Shown: piece after piece, positions 1 through 9,057 of the stretch | Layout of the letters: every line of letters starts with the position of its first letter | Position numbering within the stretch: the stretch's first letter is position 1 | Source: CAZCBD01 sp964496755 | Lineage (GTDB): Bacteria > Bacteroidota > Ignavibacteria > Ignavibacteriales > Melioribacteraceae | Assembly (NCBI GenBank): GCA_964496755.1 | Contig: CAZCBD010000021.1 | Coordinates: 1 to 22,812, forward strand | DNA length: 22,812 nt | Direction of reading: 5' to 3' | The notes under the pieces: model-generated | Told to the model about the DNA's origin: nothing | The model's database searches: none | What the model saw: the letters and a program-made list of their open reading frames with translations, nothing else | Position numbers and translations under genes: made by a program

Positions 1-113
1 TCCGGCGGCGTATAAAAAAACTCATTACCACCAAAATACTCTGTTGGAATTGTTGAACATGCTGAAAGAAATACCACTAAAATCTGTAGTATCACCAATT
101 TAATATTTTTCAT
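1..113 (-). CDS. Lipoprotein, N-terminal part only (runs off window)
   Basis: The reading frame begins with an ATG whose last bases overlap the stop of the helicase-nuclease gene (ATGA). It continues without a stop to the window edge, giving 37 full codons. The product starts MKNIKLVILQILVVFLSAC, a typical lipoprotein signal peptide with lipobox LSAC, so Cys19 should be lipidated after export. A strong Shine-Dalgarno sequence, GGAGGG, sits 5 bases before the ATG, inside the last codons of the upstream gene, and decides this start. Nothing in the short mature part (STIPTEYFGG) identifies a family. The overlap indicates co-transcription and probably translational coupling with the helicase-nuclease gene. 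Function is unknown. Confidence 0.75.
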   Translation of the reverse strand, partial: MKNIKLVILQILVVFLSACSTIPTEYFGGNEFFYTPP

Positions 114-3100
114 TTATTCCCTCCGGGAAATTTCTTTTTATCTTTTTTTATACAATCATTGCTAATATAAAATTTACATTGCCTACAGTGAGATAAATTT
201 TTTGAATATACATCATTTCTAATTGCTACAATGTAAGTGTTTAATAAATCTTTAATTTTTTGTGAATCACTTTTCGAGAAAATTGATTTGAAAACTCTAT
301 TCGGAAAATGCAAAAATATAATTCGAATTTCAATCTTAAGCTTATCGCCGTAAATCTTATTTAGTATATAAGCATAAAAATCCAATTGTGTTTTATAATT
401 TTCAAATCGCTGTTGCAGTTCATCTTCCCCAATATCATCAGTCTTAAAATCAACTATTAAAATTCTATCATCTTTAAATAGTAACTTATCAATTATCCCG
501 AATAAATAATACTCTCCTTCACCCGCATATATTTCATACTCATTATAATACTTGCCAATTGCATTAAGTTCATTAAAATTTATTGATTTATAATAAACAT
601 TAAGCATTGAATTTAATTTTGACATTAATTTATTTAACATCAAAATATCGTAATTCCATGAATGCATCTTCTTTATTAGAATTGGTAATTTGAGTTGGAG
701 CTCGCTCAAACTAATGTTCTCTTCCAAAATCTTATGAACCAGTGAACCGAACATTCTTCCCGGTATATATATATCTTTTCCCTCCAAATTACTTGCAAGC
801 AAATCATGTTCTTTATTACTAAATTCAAACTGTAATAAATTATTTTCATCTTCAAACAAATTTAAAAGTTTGTTAAATCCTAACTCATAGGTCAGTTGAT
901 ATTTTGTGGGACATTGATTAAATACTGCTATTTTTGTTGCGGAAATTATTTCACGTTTCGGAAAATCTTTAATTTCAATTGTCAAATCTTTTTTAGAAAT
1001 ATTATTGACCGGTATTTTGTGCAAAATATTCCCACCTGCTATTTCTCTTCTAATTGGAACAATTAAATTATATTTGATTTTCTCATCAATATTTTTTGCA
1101 CTATTTCTTTTCCACAATTCACCCGAGAAAGAGATATTTTTTTTTGTTAAATCAAAAACAGTGATTTTGGAAATTAAATCCCAAAAAGAATTTTTATTTC
1201 TTGTTGATACGGAAACGCATAAATATAAATTTTTAATTGCTCTGGTTAAAGCCACGTAAAGCAATCGCTTGGCTTCAGCCAATTCTCTTTTGCTTGAATA
1301 ATAATTAAAAAGTGATAAAATTGGAGAAGTGGTATATTTTTCAAAAAAATTATTTTTTGGCGGAAGTTTTGCCAAAACACCAAAATTTTTATCAATTCCA
1401 ATTTCCCCCTTTCTAATTTCGTCAAAGTTTCCCTGTCTGTTCATTCCAAAAACAAAAACAGACTCAAATTCCAATCCTTTTGAGTTATGGATTGTCATAA
1501 TTTGAACTGCATTCAATTTTATTATCTGTGCATTAGCTTCTGTGATGTTTTCGGAAATTGATTTTTTTAAAAATTCCGAGAAATCATTTAGTGTTTTAAA
1601 ACCCTGTTGAAAATAGTCGGAAACTATTTGCATAAATTTTTTCAAGTTTAAAATATTTTGTTCACTTTCGTCACAATAGCTTTCAATATAAAAGTAACCC
1701 GACTCTAACAAAATCTTTTCAATTAAATTATAAGGTGCCACTTTATTTACAAGTAAAATATTCCGATTTAATTTATTATAAATATTTTCAACAATTTTAT
1801 TAGTGGTAGAAAAAGTTTTTAATTTTTCTATTAAGCTTATACCTTTTGAACTTGAAATATTGAACAATAAATTATCTGAGATCAAAAAGAATGGAGAACG
1901 TAAAATTGCTGCAAGTGAAATATCATCTTTAGGATTAAGCAAAAAAGAAATGTATGAAAATATATCTCGGATAATTTGTGTTTGATAAAATCCTGTTCCC
2001 TTTACAACAACAAATGGAATTTGATATTTCAGAAAAGCATTTTCCAAGGATTTAAATTGTGCCCTTTTTCTGCAAAGCACTGCTATTGTTGATTTAAGCT
2101 GAGTTAGTTGCTGTTCGGTATTTAATAAAGTCATAATCTTCTTTGCTACTAATTCCGCCTCCCTTTTTTCCAACTCTTCAATTTTTAATTCATGTTCACT
2201 ATCCTGTTCAACCAATAATATTTCAACTTCGCCTGTTGCATTATCATCTTTACCACAAATTAGTTTACTGAATTTAACTTCATTAAAAATTGTTTTCGGA
2301 TTTGCCAAAATAGTTTCAAAAACATAATTCACAAAAAAAGCTATTGGTTCTGAAAGCCTAAAACTATGGGGTAAAATTTTTGAAGCTTGTTTACCCGAAG
2401 TATTTTCAATATCTCTTTTGGTTTTTTCAAATACTTCAATCTCAGCCTCTCTGAATTTATAAATACTTTGCTTTTCATCACCCACCACAAACAAGTTGCC
2501 TTTTTTAAGCTGTTCAAGAATCGGCATAAAGATTTGATATTGTAATTCATCAGTATCTTGATACTCATCTATCATAACAAATTGAAATCGCTCCGATAAC
2601 TCTGCTACCACTTTATCATCTTTCAACAATTCATAAGTTTTAATAAGCAAATCGTCAAAATCTAAAAGACTGTTTTTGTCCTTTTCATTTTCATAGTGCT
2701 TTGAAAATTGGAAGAATTCTTCAATTAATATTTTGCTAAATTTTATAAGATTTTCATTTTCACTTTTCCCGTTTTCAACATATGAGTTACTAAACTCATA
2801 TATTGTTTTAAGAGTGGCTTTTGAAAAGGCGTACCGATTTTCAGGGTCCTCTTTCAGCAGTTTTTTTCGCAACTCAAATTTCTGAGTGAAAGCCATTTCA
2901 ATAATACTTTTCAAGAATTTTAGTTTTTCATCGAAATTTACTGTAGAATTATATCTTTGAATTTCGCTTGAAACTTCAATATGTATATTACTTATTTTAT
3001 CGCTATCGGAAATAATTTCCTTTAAGTTCAAAATAATTGAATCGATTTCATCCGAAAAAAATTCTTTAAATTTTTCTTTTACAAAAAAATCAAAAAATGT

Positions 3101-3688
3101 TAAAATTTCATTTAATGGTTTTGAATATATTTTTTCATAAAGAAGTAAAAGATTCTTACGTTTTGCCAAAAGATTAATAAATTGATTTTTAAAATTAGAT
3201 TTTGAGCCAAGAATTTTTATTAAATATTTGATATTCGAATCATTAGCATCAAGTTTCCCATTAACAAATTTATCAAGAATTTGATTTTGCAATTCATAAG
3301 CTTCCAAACCGTTCATGGTTGCAAAATTGGCGTCGATGTTAGCTTCAGCCGGAAATTCTCTGAGAACACCTGTACAAAACGAATGAATTGTTGAGATATT
3401 AGCTGATATTATTTGGTCCCTGAGTTTCTGTAATTTATTAATTTTCTCTAATTCTGTTTCCTGCTCTAATTGGGAATTAATTTCTTTCAGAATTTTTGAA
3501 TATAATTCTCCTGCAGCCTTTTCAGTAAAAGTAATGGCAACAATATTTTTTAATGTTAAATCATTTTCAAGAACAATTTTAACAAATCTTTTGCTTAAGA
3601 TTGCCGTTTTGCCACTACCGGCGTTTGCGGTTAATGATACATGAGTATCATATTCCAATGCTTTTTTTTGATAATCAGTAAGTTTCAA
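110..3688 (-). CDS. RecB/AddA-type UvrD-family helicase with C-terminal Fe-S PD-(D/E)xK nuclease
   Basis: A large (1192 aa) superfamily 1 helicase-nuclease of the kind that resects double-strand DNA breaks for recombination. Helicase motifs are clear: Walker A ANAGSGKT (residues 21-28, Lys27), motif II IDEYQDTD, motif III VGDEKQSIYKFR, motif V TIHNSKGLEFE and motif VI LLYVALTRA. The C-terminal nuclease has LIVDFKTD with Asp1080 and Lys1082 as catalytic residues. Cys926 (NQCPTKYQ) and Cys1168, Cys1171 and Cys1179 (CRQC...C) look like the four ligands of an iron-sulfur staple as in AddB and Cas4. No AddB partner lies in the window. The start is TTG at 3688, overlapping the kinase stop (TTGA); the protein opens MKLTDYQKKAL, the usual start of the helicase fold. 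I leave the symbol empty because an AddA, AdnA/B or stand-alone identity cannot be separated here. Confidence 0.9.
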   Translation of the reverse strand: MKLTDYQKKALEYDTHVSLTANAGSGKTAILSKRFVKIVLENDLTLKNIVAITFTEKAAGELYSKILKEINSQLEQETELEKINKLQKLRDQIISANISTIHSFCTGVLREFPAEANIDANFATMNGLEAYELQNQILDKFVNGKLDANDSNIKYLIKILGSKSNFKNQFINLLAKRKNLLLLYEKIYSKPLNEILTFFDFFVKEKFKEFFSDEIDSIILNLKEIISDSDKISNIHIEVSSEIQRYNSTVNFDEKLKFLKSIIEMAFTQKFELRKKLLKEDPENRYAFSKATLKTIYEFSNSYVENGKSENENLIKFSKILIEEFFQFSKHYENEKDKNSLLDFDDLLIKTYELLKDDKVVAELSERFQFVMIDEYQDTDELQYQIFMPILEQLKKGNLFVVGDEKQSIYKFREAEIEVFEKTKRDIENTSGKQASKILPHSFRLSEPIAFFVNYVFETILANPKTIFNEVKFSKLICGKDDNATGEVEILLVEQDSEHELKIEELEKREAELVAKKIMTLLNTEQQLTQLKSTIAVLCRKRAQFKSLENAFLKYQIPFVVVKGTGFYQTQIIRDIFSYISFLLNPKDDISLAAILRSPFFLISDNLLFNISSSKGISLIEKLKTFSTTNKIVENIYNKLNRNILLVNKVAPYNLIEKILLESGYFYIESYCDESEQNILNLKKFMQIVSDYFQQGFKTLNDFSEFLKKSISENITEANAQIIKLNAVQIMTIHNSKGLEFESVFVFGMNRQGNFDEIRKGEIGIDKNFGVLAKLPPKNNFFEKYTTSPILSLFNYYSSKRELAEAKRLLYVALTRAIKNLYLCVSVSTRNKNSFWDLISKITVFDLTKKNISFSGELWKRNSAKNIDEKIKYNLIVPIRREIAGGNILHKIPVNNISKKDLTIEIKDFPKREIISATKIAVFNQCPTKYQLTYELGFNKLLNLFEDENNLLQFEFSNKEHDLLASNLEGKDIYIPGRMFGSLVHKILEENISLSELQLKLPILIKKMHSWNYDILMLNKLMSKLNSMLNVYYKSINFNELNAIGKYYNEYEIYAGEGEYYLFGIIDKLLFKDDRILIVDFKTDDIGEDELQQRFENYKTQLDFYAYILNKIYGDKLKIEIRIIFLHFPNRVFKSIFSKSDSQKIKDLLNTYIVAIRNDVYSKNLSHCRQCKFYISNDCIKKDKKKFPGGNK

Positions 3689-6600
3689 TTTTGTTTTGGA
3701 ATTTTAATTTGAAAAGTAGTACCGTTTTTATTAGACTTATATAATTTTAATTCACCACCTAATTGTTCAATGTAAGATTTCGTTATATTCAATCCCAATC
3801 CCATTCCTTCCAATTTAGTGGTAAAATTCGCATCAAATATTTTATTCTGAATTTCGGTCGGTATTCCGGTACCATTATCAGAGATAAAAATTTGGATATC
3901 ATTTTCCACAATCAATTTAATTTTAATTTTCTTTGCTAAAGCTTGAATAGCATTTCTAATTAAATTTATTAAAACTCTTTTTAATTGGTCTTCATCCGAT
4001 TCAATTAAAACTTCGCTTTCGGAATATTCAAAAGTAATTTCAACTCTATCATCAACATACAAATTACAAACATTTTTAATAAGATTAATTAATTCAATTT
4101 GTTTGAGATTGCTTTTGGGCATTCTTCCGAAATTTGAAAACTCGTTGGTAATATTTCGCAGGGTATCTACTTGCTCATCAAAAGTTGAGGTTACTTTTTC
4201 AAATATTTCGTCAAACTTCGGTGATTTATCTTTGTAAGCAATAATCAATTGCTGCACTGCTAATTTCATTGGTGTTAGCGGGTTTTTTATTTCGTGAGCA
4301 ACTTGACGCGCCATTTCTTTCCAAGCATTTTGTCGTTCCGCTTCAGCTAATTCCTTTCTGGATTTTATAATATCGTCCAACATTAAATTAAACCCGTCAA
4401 TCAGTTCTTTTATTTCCCCTTTTGTTTTGTAATCTATTTTCAATTCCAAATTCCCTTTTGCCACTGCTCGGGTTGCCGAGGTTAATTTATTTATCGGGCT
4501 TGAAATCTGATTTGCAATAATCGTACTAATAATTAATACCAATATAACCGCCAATGAATAGCTCCCGAACAAAAACATATCAACTTCGCTTGCCGACATT
4601 GGCAATAAAAAATCATTAAAGATATCATTTACACTAATCACATAATCAATTCCATTAAGATTGGTTTTATAATAAAACACATTATAGCTTAAATTTAAAA
4701 GTTTTTCATTATTAACAAATTCGTTAAACCCTTTGAATTTGGTGTTTTGATAGGCTATCGGGTTTAAATATAATGAAAACAACCCGCTTGTATAATGCTC
4801 GGTTTGTGTGCTATAAAATAATTTTTGCTCATGATAAATTGAAAAATCAATTCCCACATTTTCTTTTATCTTGTTACAAACCCGAACAAATTTGGGCACA
4901 CTTGAAATATCGTTTAATTTTAAAAGTTTATCTACGCGCACCGCTCTTTTGCGTAATTTATAGAATGATGCTTCTTGATTTCTGTTCTCGGTTAAATTTC
5001 TAAAATAAAAGGCTAAAAATATTAACGGTACAATTGCTATTATAAAAAATGAAACAAATAATTTTGTTCGGAATGCAGATTTTATTTCTAAAAATTCTTT
5101 GAACTTGTAAATACTGTAAACAATAATAGTTAGAAAAATAAAAAATGAGTGAATAAAAAATAATTTGAAGAAGTCGAATAAATCTTTGGTAAAAAGTTTT
5201 TCGGGCAATGCAACCGATAGAATTTTTTCATTTTCATCATCATACTTTATTACGTAAGCAAAATAGCTGTTATTATTAACTTTCAATTTCATCCACTTAT
5301 CGTAATCACCCTCGAAGCTACCCTTTATTATTTGTTGTTGCAATTGATACGGAGGATAAAAGTTCCCATAAAAATTTATCAATTTGTTTTTTTGAAAATC
5401 AAAAATCAACAAATCCTTCAACTTAACCGGAGAATTTATAAAAGATAATTGCTCGGTTAAAAACTCAGCTTTGTTGGCAAATAAAGCTTTATTCAATCCG
5501 TAATTTACTGCCGCTATAAGATATCCTATTGAACCGTCTTTGAAATAAATTGGTGAAACAGCTTTAACGTAGGGATGCTCACCATTCGATTCAAAAACCG
5601 CCATTTCGGTTATTTCGTTATCGAATAAAAATTTATTTTTGTTTCTAATTTTTTCAACATCCTTTTCTTTAAAGATAAATGCATATCGGCCCAATATTTT
5701 TTCATTTGAATCTACAATTAAAATTTCACTGCTCAAAGCTTCTCTTTGTAATGGGCTTCTGCTCCAAATAGCAAAAACCAAAGCATCAAAATCGATTTGT
5801 TCCGATTCCAAAAAACCTTCCTTCTTAATTGTTTCCTTTGCTTCGACCATTGTTTCTCTAAGCAAAAATTTTGATAAGTTTATATCGGGTCTTGTAAAAT
5901 TAATGGCCGAAGTTTTCAGTGATTCTCTTTCCAACAAATAATTATAGTGTATTAAAAGGTTAATTGAAATAAATGAAATAAAGAACAAATAACTGAGATA
6001 TCTGTTTATTCGTGATACGGGATAATAAAGTAGCCGATAAGTAAATACAAACGCTCCCAGTATAAAAATTATCCTAATAAAATCAGTGCCTTGAGGATCA
6101 ATTTGGACATAATCAAAAATATATCCCAATAGCTCAAGTATTATTAAATAAATCACATATGATTTTAAGGCACTTCCTTTGTCCGGTTTGCCAACTAATA
6201 GAAAAACCAAAATAATGCTTACTAAAAAGAAGGATAAGCTAAAAATTAAAACTGAAAATTGAAGAAATAAAATGGGTGCTTCCGGAATTAAATTGTTGGT
6301 CTTGAAATATAAAATTGAAGAATCAAAAATCACATTACGAATTGATGAAGCATAACCTCTTAGTAAAAGTAAGAAAACAATACTTATAAGAAGCTTCAAT
6401 AAAATGATTTTCCATTTTTCTTTATTTATAAATAGCTTTCCTAAATCTTTTTCGACTAAATAATTTCTAAAAAATAAAAACCCCTTCATTGTTATTAATA
6501 AAAGAAAGACCAAGGTTATAAAAAAATGCATCGGGGTACTAACAATTCCAAAGGCAAATGATGAAGAAAAATAAGCTGAATCCGTTAACCAATTATTGAA

Positions 6601-7503
6601 ATACCGACTGGGTATTTTAAAATAGAAAAGCAACACTCGTAGTAAAACCATGTAAATTGCAAAAAACAGAAAATAAGAAAACCCTGAAAATTTGTTTTTT
6701 GTCTTTTCTCTGTTGGCAAATCCAAAGGTTAAAAAGAAAATAAAAATTAATATTGAAAATATATCTTCAAATTCTTTACTTCTTTTATTTTCTTCTATTT
6801 CTTTGAAAGGTTTTTCAAATGTAACCGCTCCTATTTTGTTCTTAAAGTTATTATAAATAGGAAAAGAAGATAATCTGCCATCTCGAGCTAACTCTGCATC
6901 AGCATTATATTTGAATGTAAATGATGTAAAATATTTTTCGTTAAAATAATTTGCGGTGCTTATATTTTTATCGATTTGTGCTTGTAATCTGTAATATTTT
7001 TCAATAGATAGATTTACAATAATCCTATAATTTCCACTCCCAATTCGGATTGTATCCATTACTGTCAGATTCTGATATAGCTTGGTTTTTCTGAAATGGA
7101 TTTCTCCGTATAAAAAATTTATTAGATTCGGTAATGTAACAAAGTGATTATTTCCCGTTGTCCATGCAATTAATTCATCTTCTTTATAAATGGCAACATC
7201 ACTGTTGGATTCAAATTTTTTTAAATTTTCATTAAAATAAAAATTACTATCCTTTTGCAGATTTGCTTTCAGTTCCTTTTTTATTTCGATCAATTCGTTC
7301 GATATTAAATCTATTCTTGTATCAAAATAATTTTGAATATCCGATTCAATATTTTCCGCTTCCCTATTTAAATATCCACTCCATTCTTCCGGAGATATTT
7401 TTACATAATGCGGTTTTATAATAAGCATAAAAATAATGAGAAGTAAATCAAATAAAATTATGATTCCGTATTTTGAGGGTTTTCCCAAAATTCTTTGAAT
7501 CAT
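3685..7503 (-). CDS. NtrY-like multi-pass membrane sensor histidine kinase
   Basis: A 1272-residue hybrid of a long membrane/sensor region and a standard kinase core. One membrane segment lies near residues 13-30, followed by an extracytoplasmic stretch, then about eight closely spaced hydrophobic segments, a second exposed region, and three more segments. The last segment leads into a HAMP domain (SSPINKLTSATRAVAKG). The dimerisation domain carries the H-box VAHEIKNPLTPM with phospho-acceptor His1070, the form found in NtrY and NtrB. The ATPase domain shows the N-box NLIRNAIQAL, G1 SDNGTGIP and G2 GMGLGL. It lacks a receiver domain, and no response regulator gene is in the window. ATG at 7503 is 2 bases after the DUF4783-like gene, and the stop overlaps the next gene by 4 bases, so all are probably one transcript. 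Signal and partner are unknown. Confidence 0.9.
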   Translation of the reverse strand: MIQRILGKPSKYGIIILFDLLLIIFMLIIKPHYVKISPEEWSGYLNREAENIESDIQNYFDTRIDLISNELIEIKKELKANLQKDSNFYFNENLKKFESNSDVAIYKEDELIAWTTGNNHFVTLPNLINFLYGEIHFRKTKLYQNLTVMDTIRIGSGNYRIIVNLSIEKYYRLQAQIDKNISTANYFNEKYFTSFTFKYNADAELARDGRLSSFPIYNNFKNKIGAVTFEKPFKEIEENKRSKEFEDIFSILIFIFFLTFGFANREKTKNKFSGFSYFLFFAIYMVLLRVLLFYFKIPSRYFNNWLTDSAYFSSSFAFGIVSTPMHFFITLVFLLLITMKGFLFFRNYLVEKDLGKLFINKEKWKIILLKLLISIVFLLLLRGYASSIRNVIFDSSILYFKTNNLIPEAPILFLQFSVLIFSLSFFLVSIILVFLLVGKPDKGSALKSYVIYLIILELLGYIFDYVQIDPQGTDFIRIIFILGAFVFTYRLLYYPVSRINRYLSYLFFISFISINLLIHYNYLLERESLKTSAINFTRPDINLSKFLLRETMVEAKETIKKEGFLESEQIDFDALVFAIWSRSPLQREALSSEILIVDSNEKILGRYAFIFKEKDVEKIRNKNKFLFDNEITEMAVFESNGEHPYVKAVSPIYFKDGSIGYLIAAVNYGLNKALFANKAEFLTEQLSFINSPVKLKDLLIFDFQKNKLINFYGNFYPPYQLQQQIIKGSFEGDYDKWMKLKVNNNSYFAYVIKYDDENEKILSVALPEKLFTKDLFDFFKLFFIHSFFIFLTIIVYSIYKFKEFLEIKSAFRTKLFVSFFIIAIVPLIFLAFYFRNLTENRNQEASFYKLRKRAVRVDKLLKLNDISSVPKFVRVCNKIKENVGIDFSIYHEQKLFYSTQTEHYTSGLFSLYLNPIAYQNTKFKGFNEFVNNEKLLNLSYNVFYYKTNLNGIDYVISVNDIFNDFLLPMSASEVDMFLFGSYSLAVILVLIISTIIANQISSPINKLTSATRAVAKGNLELKIDYKTKGEIKELIDGFNLMLDDIIKSRKELAEAERQNAWKEMARQVAHEIKNPLTPMKLAVQQLIIAYKDKSPKFDEIFEKVTSTFDEQVDTLRNITNEFSNFGRMPKSNLKQIELINLIKNVCNLYVDDRVEITFEYSESEVLIESDEDQLKRVLINLIRNAIQALAKKIKIKLIVENDIQIFISDNGTGIPTEIQNKIFDANFTTKLEGMGLGLNITKSYIEQLGGELKLYKSNKNGTTFQIKIPKQN

Positions 7504-7505
7504 TT

Positions 7506-7961
7506 TTAATTTACCGTTATTTGTGAGATGGTAATCTTCTGATTTTTAATATCAAGCGAAATAAAAATTTGTGATTTTTTTCGTTTGCCTTTATATAAAT
7601 ATTTTACTTCACCTATTGCAAAAGGATTTCTGGCATTAATATTTAAATTAAAAAAAGTACATGAAAAAGGTCTGTGGGTATCAAAAAAAGTTTTTAATAT
7701 GTAAAAGGATTGATTATTGCTAAAATATCCCGCCTTTTCTCTGCTTAAACTTAAATATATTTTATTACCAAAATATTCTGAAAATTTCTCAATATTGTTA
7801 CTACTTATGCCCTCTGATATAGATTGAAAAATAATTTTTGCTTTTTCTTTTAACTCTACACTTTTTTCTTGGGAGAAAATATTCGTAAACAAAAATAAAA
7901 TTGTAATTACAATCAGCAATATTTTTTTTGTGCTTAACATTAAACTTAATTTAATTCCCAT
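7506..7961 (-). CDS. Small secreted protein, DUF4783-like
   Basis: A 151-residue protein with a long hydrophobic N-terminal segment (ILLIVITILFLFTNIFSQ) that looks like a cleavable Sec signal peptide ending near the Gln. The mature part contains SISEGISSNNIEKFSEYFG, an NTF2-like helix pattern, and a basic stretch YKGKRKKSQIF before two short strands. The overall pattern resembles DUF4783, small secreted proteins of Bacteroidota of unknown role; I judge this from memory of the family. A second Met (at 7940, MLSTKKILL) gives a cleaner signal peptide; neither start has a convincing ribosome binding site. It is 2 bases upstream of the kinase, so it might modulate that sensor (inference). A strong terminator lies about 35 bases upstream, so its own promoter must sit in very little space or it depends on read-through. 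Confidence 0.75.
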   Translation of the reverse strand: MGIKLSLMLSTKKILLIVITILFLFTNIFSQEKSVELKEKAKIIFQSISEGISSNNIEKFSEYFGNKIYLSLSREKAGYFSNNQSFYILKTFFDTHRPFSCTFFNLNINARNPFAIGEVKYLYKGKRKKSQIFISLDIKNQKITISQITVN

Positions 7962-7994
7962 AAATTATTAAAGCAAAAGATAATTAAAACAAAT

Positions 7995-8026
7995 AAAAAA
8001 AGCACTTCGATATTTTCGAAGTGCTT
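7995..8026 (-). terminator. Rho-independent terminator after the FN3 lipoprotein gene
   Basis: An 11-bp perfect stem (8000-8010 with 8016-8026; AAGCACTTCGA and its complement) closes a 5-base loop. Read on the minus strand it is followed by a run of T (complement of A at 7995-8000). It sits about 20 bases beyond the stop of the minus-strand lipoprotein gene. Confidence 0.9.
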
Positions 8027-8045
8027 GATTACAATTTCTATAAAT

Positions 8046-8924
8046 TTATCGTATTATTTTTACCGAACCATTAATATCTTTTTTACGTTTGCCTTTTTCT
8101 CTGTTAATACTGGCAGATTTGTCGGTTCGTTTTTCCAAATCCATTACACCTTCAGCATTTTGATATGCCCAATCAAAGGATATTGTTTGCGGAGTAATTT
8201 CTGTAACTCTTATTTTTGCATAATGATTATCAACTGTTTTTATAACATATGTGTGGCCAACAAAAGCCAGTGCCGATTTTACTTTTTCATTATATCCGTC
8301 AATAACAAATAATTCGGAATTCCAGCCGCCAACAGGCGCTTCCCAAATATCATGGATATTATTTGTTAAACCCATATCTTTAATTTGAAAACTTTCCCAA
8401 ACATTTATGTAGAAATCCGTACCGTTGTTTTCATAAAAGAAATCACACGATAAATCATCAAAAGCAACAACAGATGATTCATTTGAAGCGGCTTTTGCAA
8501 AACTAAAACCACTTAAACCCGGAAAATTCAAATAATCATGAATCATATAATTATAACCTTCCGAACGAGGTGTGGCATAAGATAAATCCGTACTTAATTC
8601 ACTTTCATTACCATTAACATCATAGGCCGTAACAGCATAATATGTTCTAACTCCATTGGAAGCATTATTGTCTACATAAGAATTTGTTGTAGTTGAACCA
8701 AGTAAATTAAATTTATTATTATCTTCGCTCCAATAAACATTATATCCGGCTAAATCCGCTTCGGTATTCATATCCCAAAAAATTTGCACCACACCGTCAC
8801 CGGTTAAAGTAGAAATATTTGTGGGTGGTAATGGCGGCGTATCATCAAAAAATACTACGTCTTCTTCGCACCCTAGAATTGTTAAAACCACTAATAAAAA
8901 AAATAATCTTATTGCCGTTTTCAT
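8046..8924 (-). CDS. Lipoprotein with fibronectin type III domain
   Basis: A 292-residue exported lipoprotein. The signal peptide MKTAIRLFFLLVVLTILGC has lipobox TILGC, with Cys19 as the anchor, followed by acidic residues (EEDVVFFDD). Residues about 33-118 form one fibronectin type III domain (PPTNISTLTGDGVVQIFW, then GYNVYWSED, then YYAVTAYDVNGNES). The remaining ~110-residue region (FDDLSCDFFYENN, then HTYVIKTVDNHYAKIRV) faintly recalls HmuY-like surface proteins, but I would not assign it. The C-terminus is a basic tail. The start is fixed by a strong Shine-Dalgarno GGAGGA a few bases upstream. The gene stands alone, with a terminator on each side. Likely a cell-envelope protein facing the periplasm or outside; substrate unknown. 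Confidence 0.85.
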   Translation of the reverse strand: MKTAIRLFFLLVVLTILGCEEDVVFFDDTPPLPPTNISTLTGDGVVQIFWDMNTEADLAGYNVYWSEDNNKFNLLGSTTTNSYVDNNASNGVRTYYAVTAYDVNGNESELSTDLSYATPRSEGYNYMIHDYLNFPGLSGFSFAKAASNESSVVAFDDLSCDFFYENNGTDFYINVWESFQIKDMGLTNNIHDIWEAPVGGWNSELFVIDGYNEKVKSALAFVGHTYVIKTVDNHYAKIRVTEITPQTISFDWAYQNAEGVMDLEKRTDKSASINREKGKRKKDINGSVKIIR

Positions 8925-9012
8925 TTTGTCCTCCGTAAAGTTTACACTGAATTAATCACAAACAGTGCCAGAAAATAGACTTTTTTTTTACCCTATTAAA
9001 GTTAAGAATAAT

Positions 9013-9050
9013 AAAAGTGTCCCGTGTTTTATACACTTGTGGACACTTTT
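9013..9050 (-). terminator. Hairpin terminator of the pyr operon
   Basis: A 10-bp stem (AAAAGTGTCC at 9013-9022 with GGACACTTTT at 9041-9050) contains a nested GTGT/ACAC stem. It begins 8 bases after the pyrC stop. On the minus strand it is followed by TTTT and a T-rich stretch. The opposite strand is also T-rich, but no plus-strand gene ends here. Confidence 0.75.
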
Positions 9051-9057
9051 ATATTTT

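Noticed and set aside
8950..8990. A sigma-54-like TGGCAC element upstream of the FN3 lipoprotein gene (minus strand)
   Set aside because: The GG is followed after ten bases by GA instead of GC, the most conserved part of the -12 element, and no sigma-54 activator gene is nearby.
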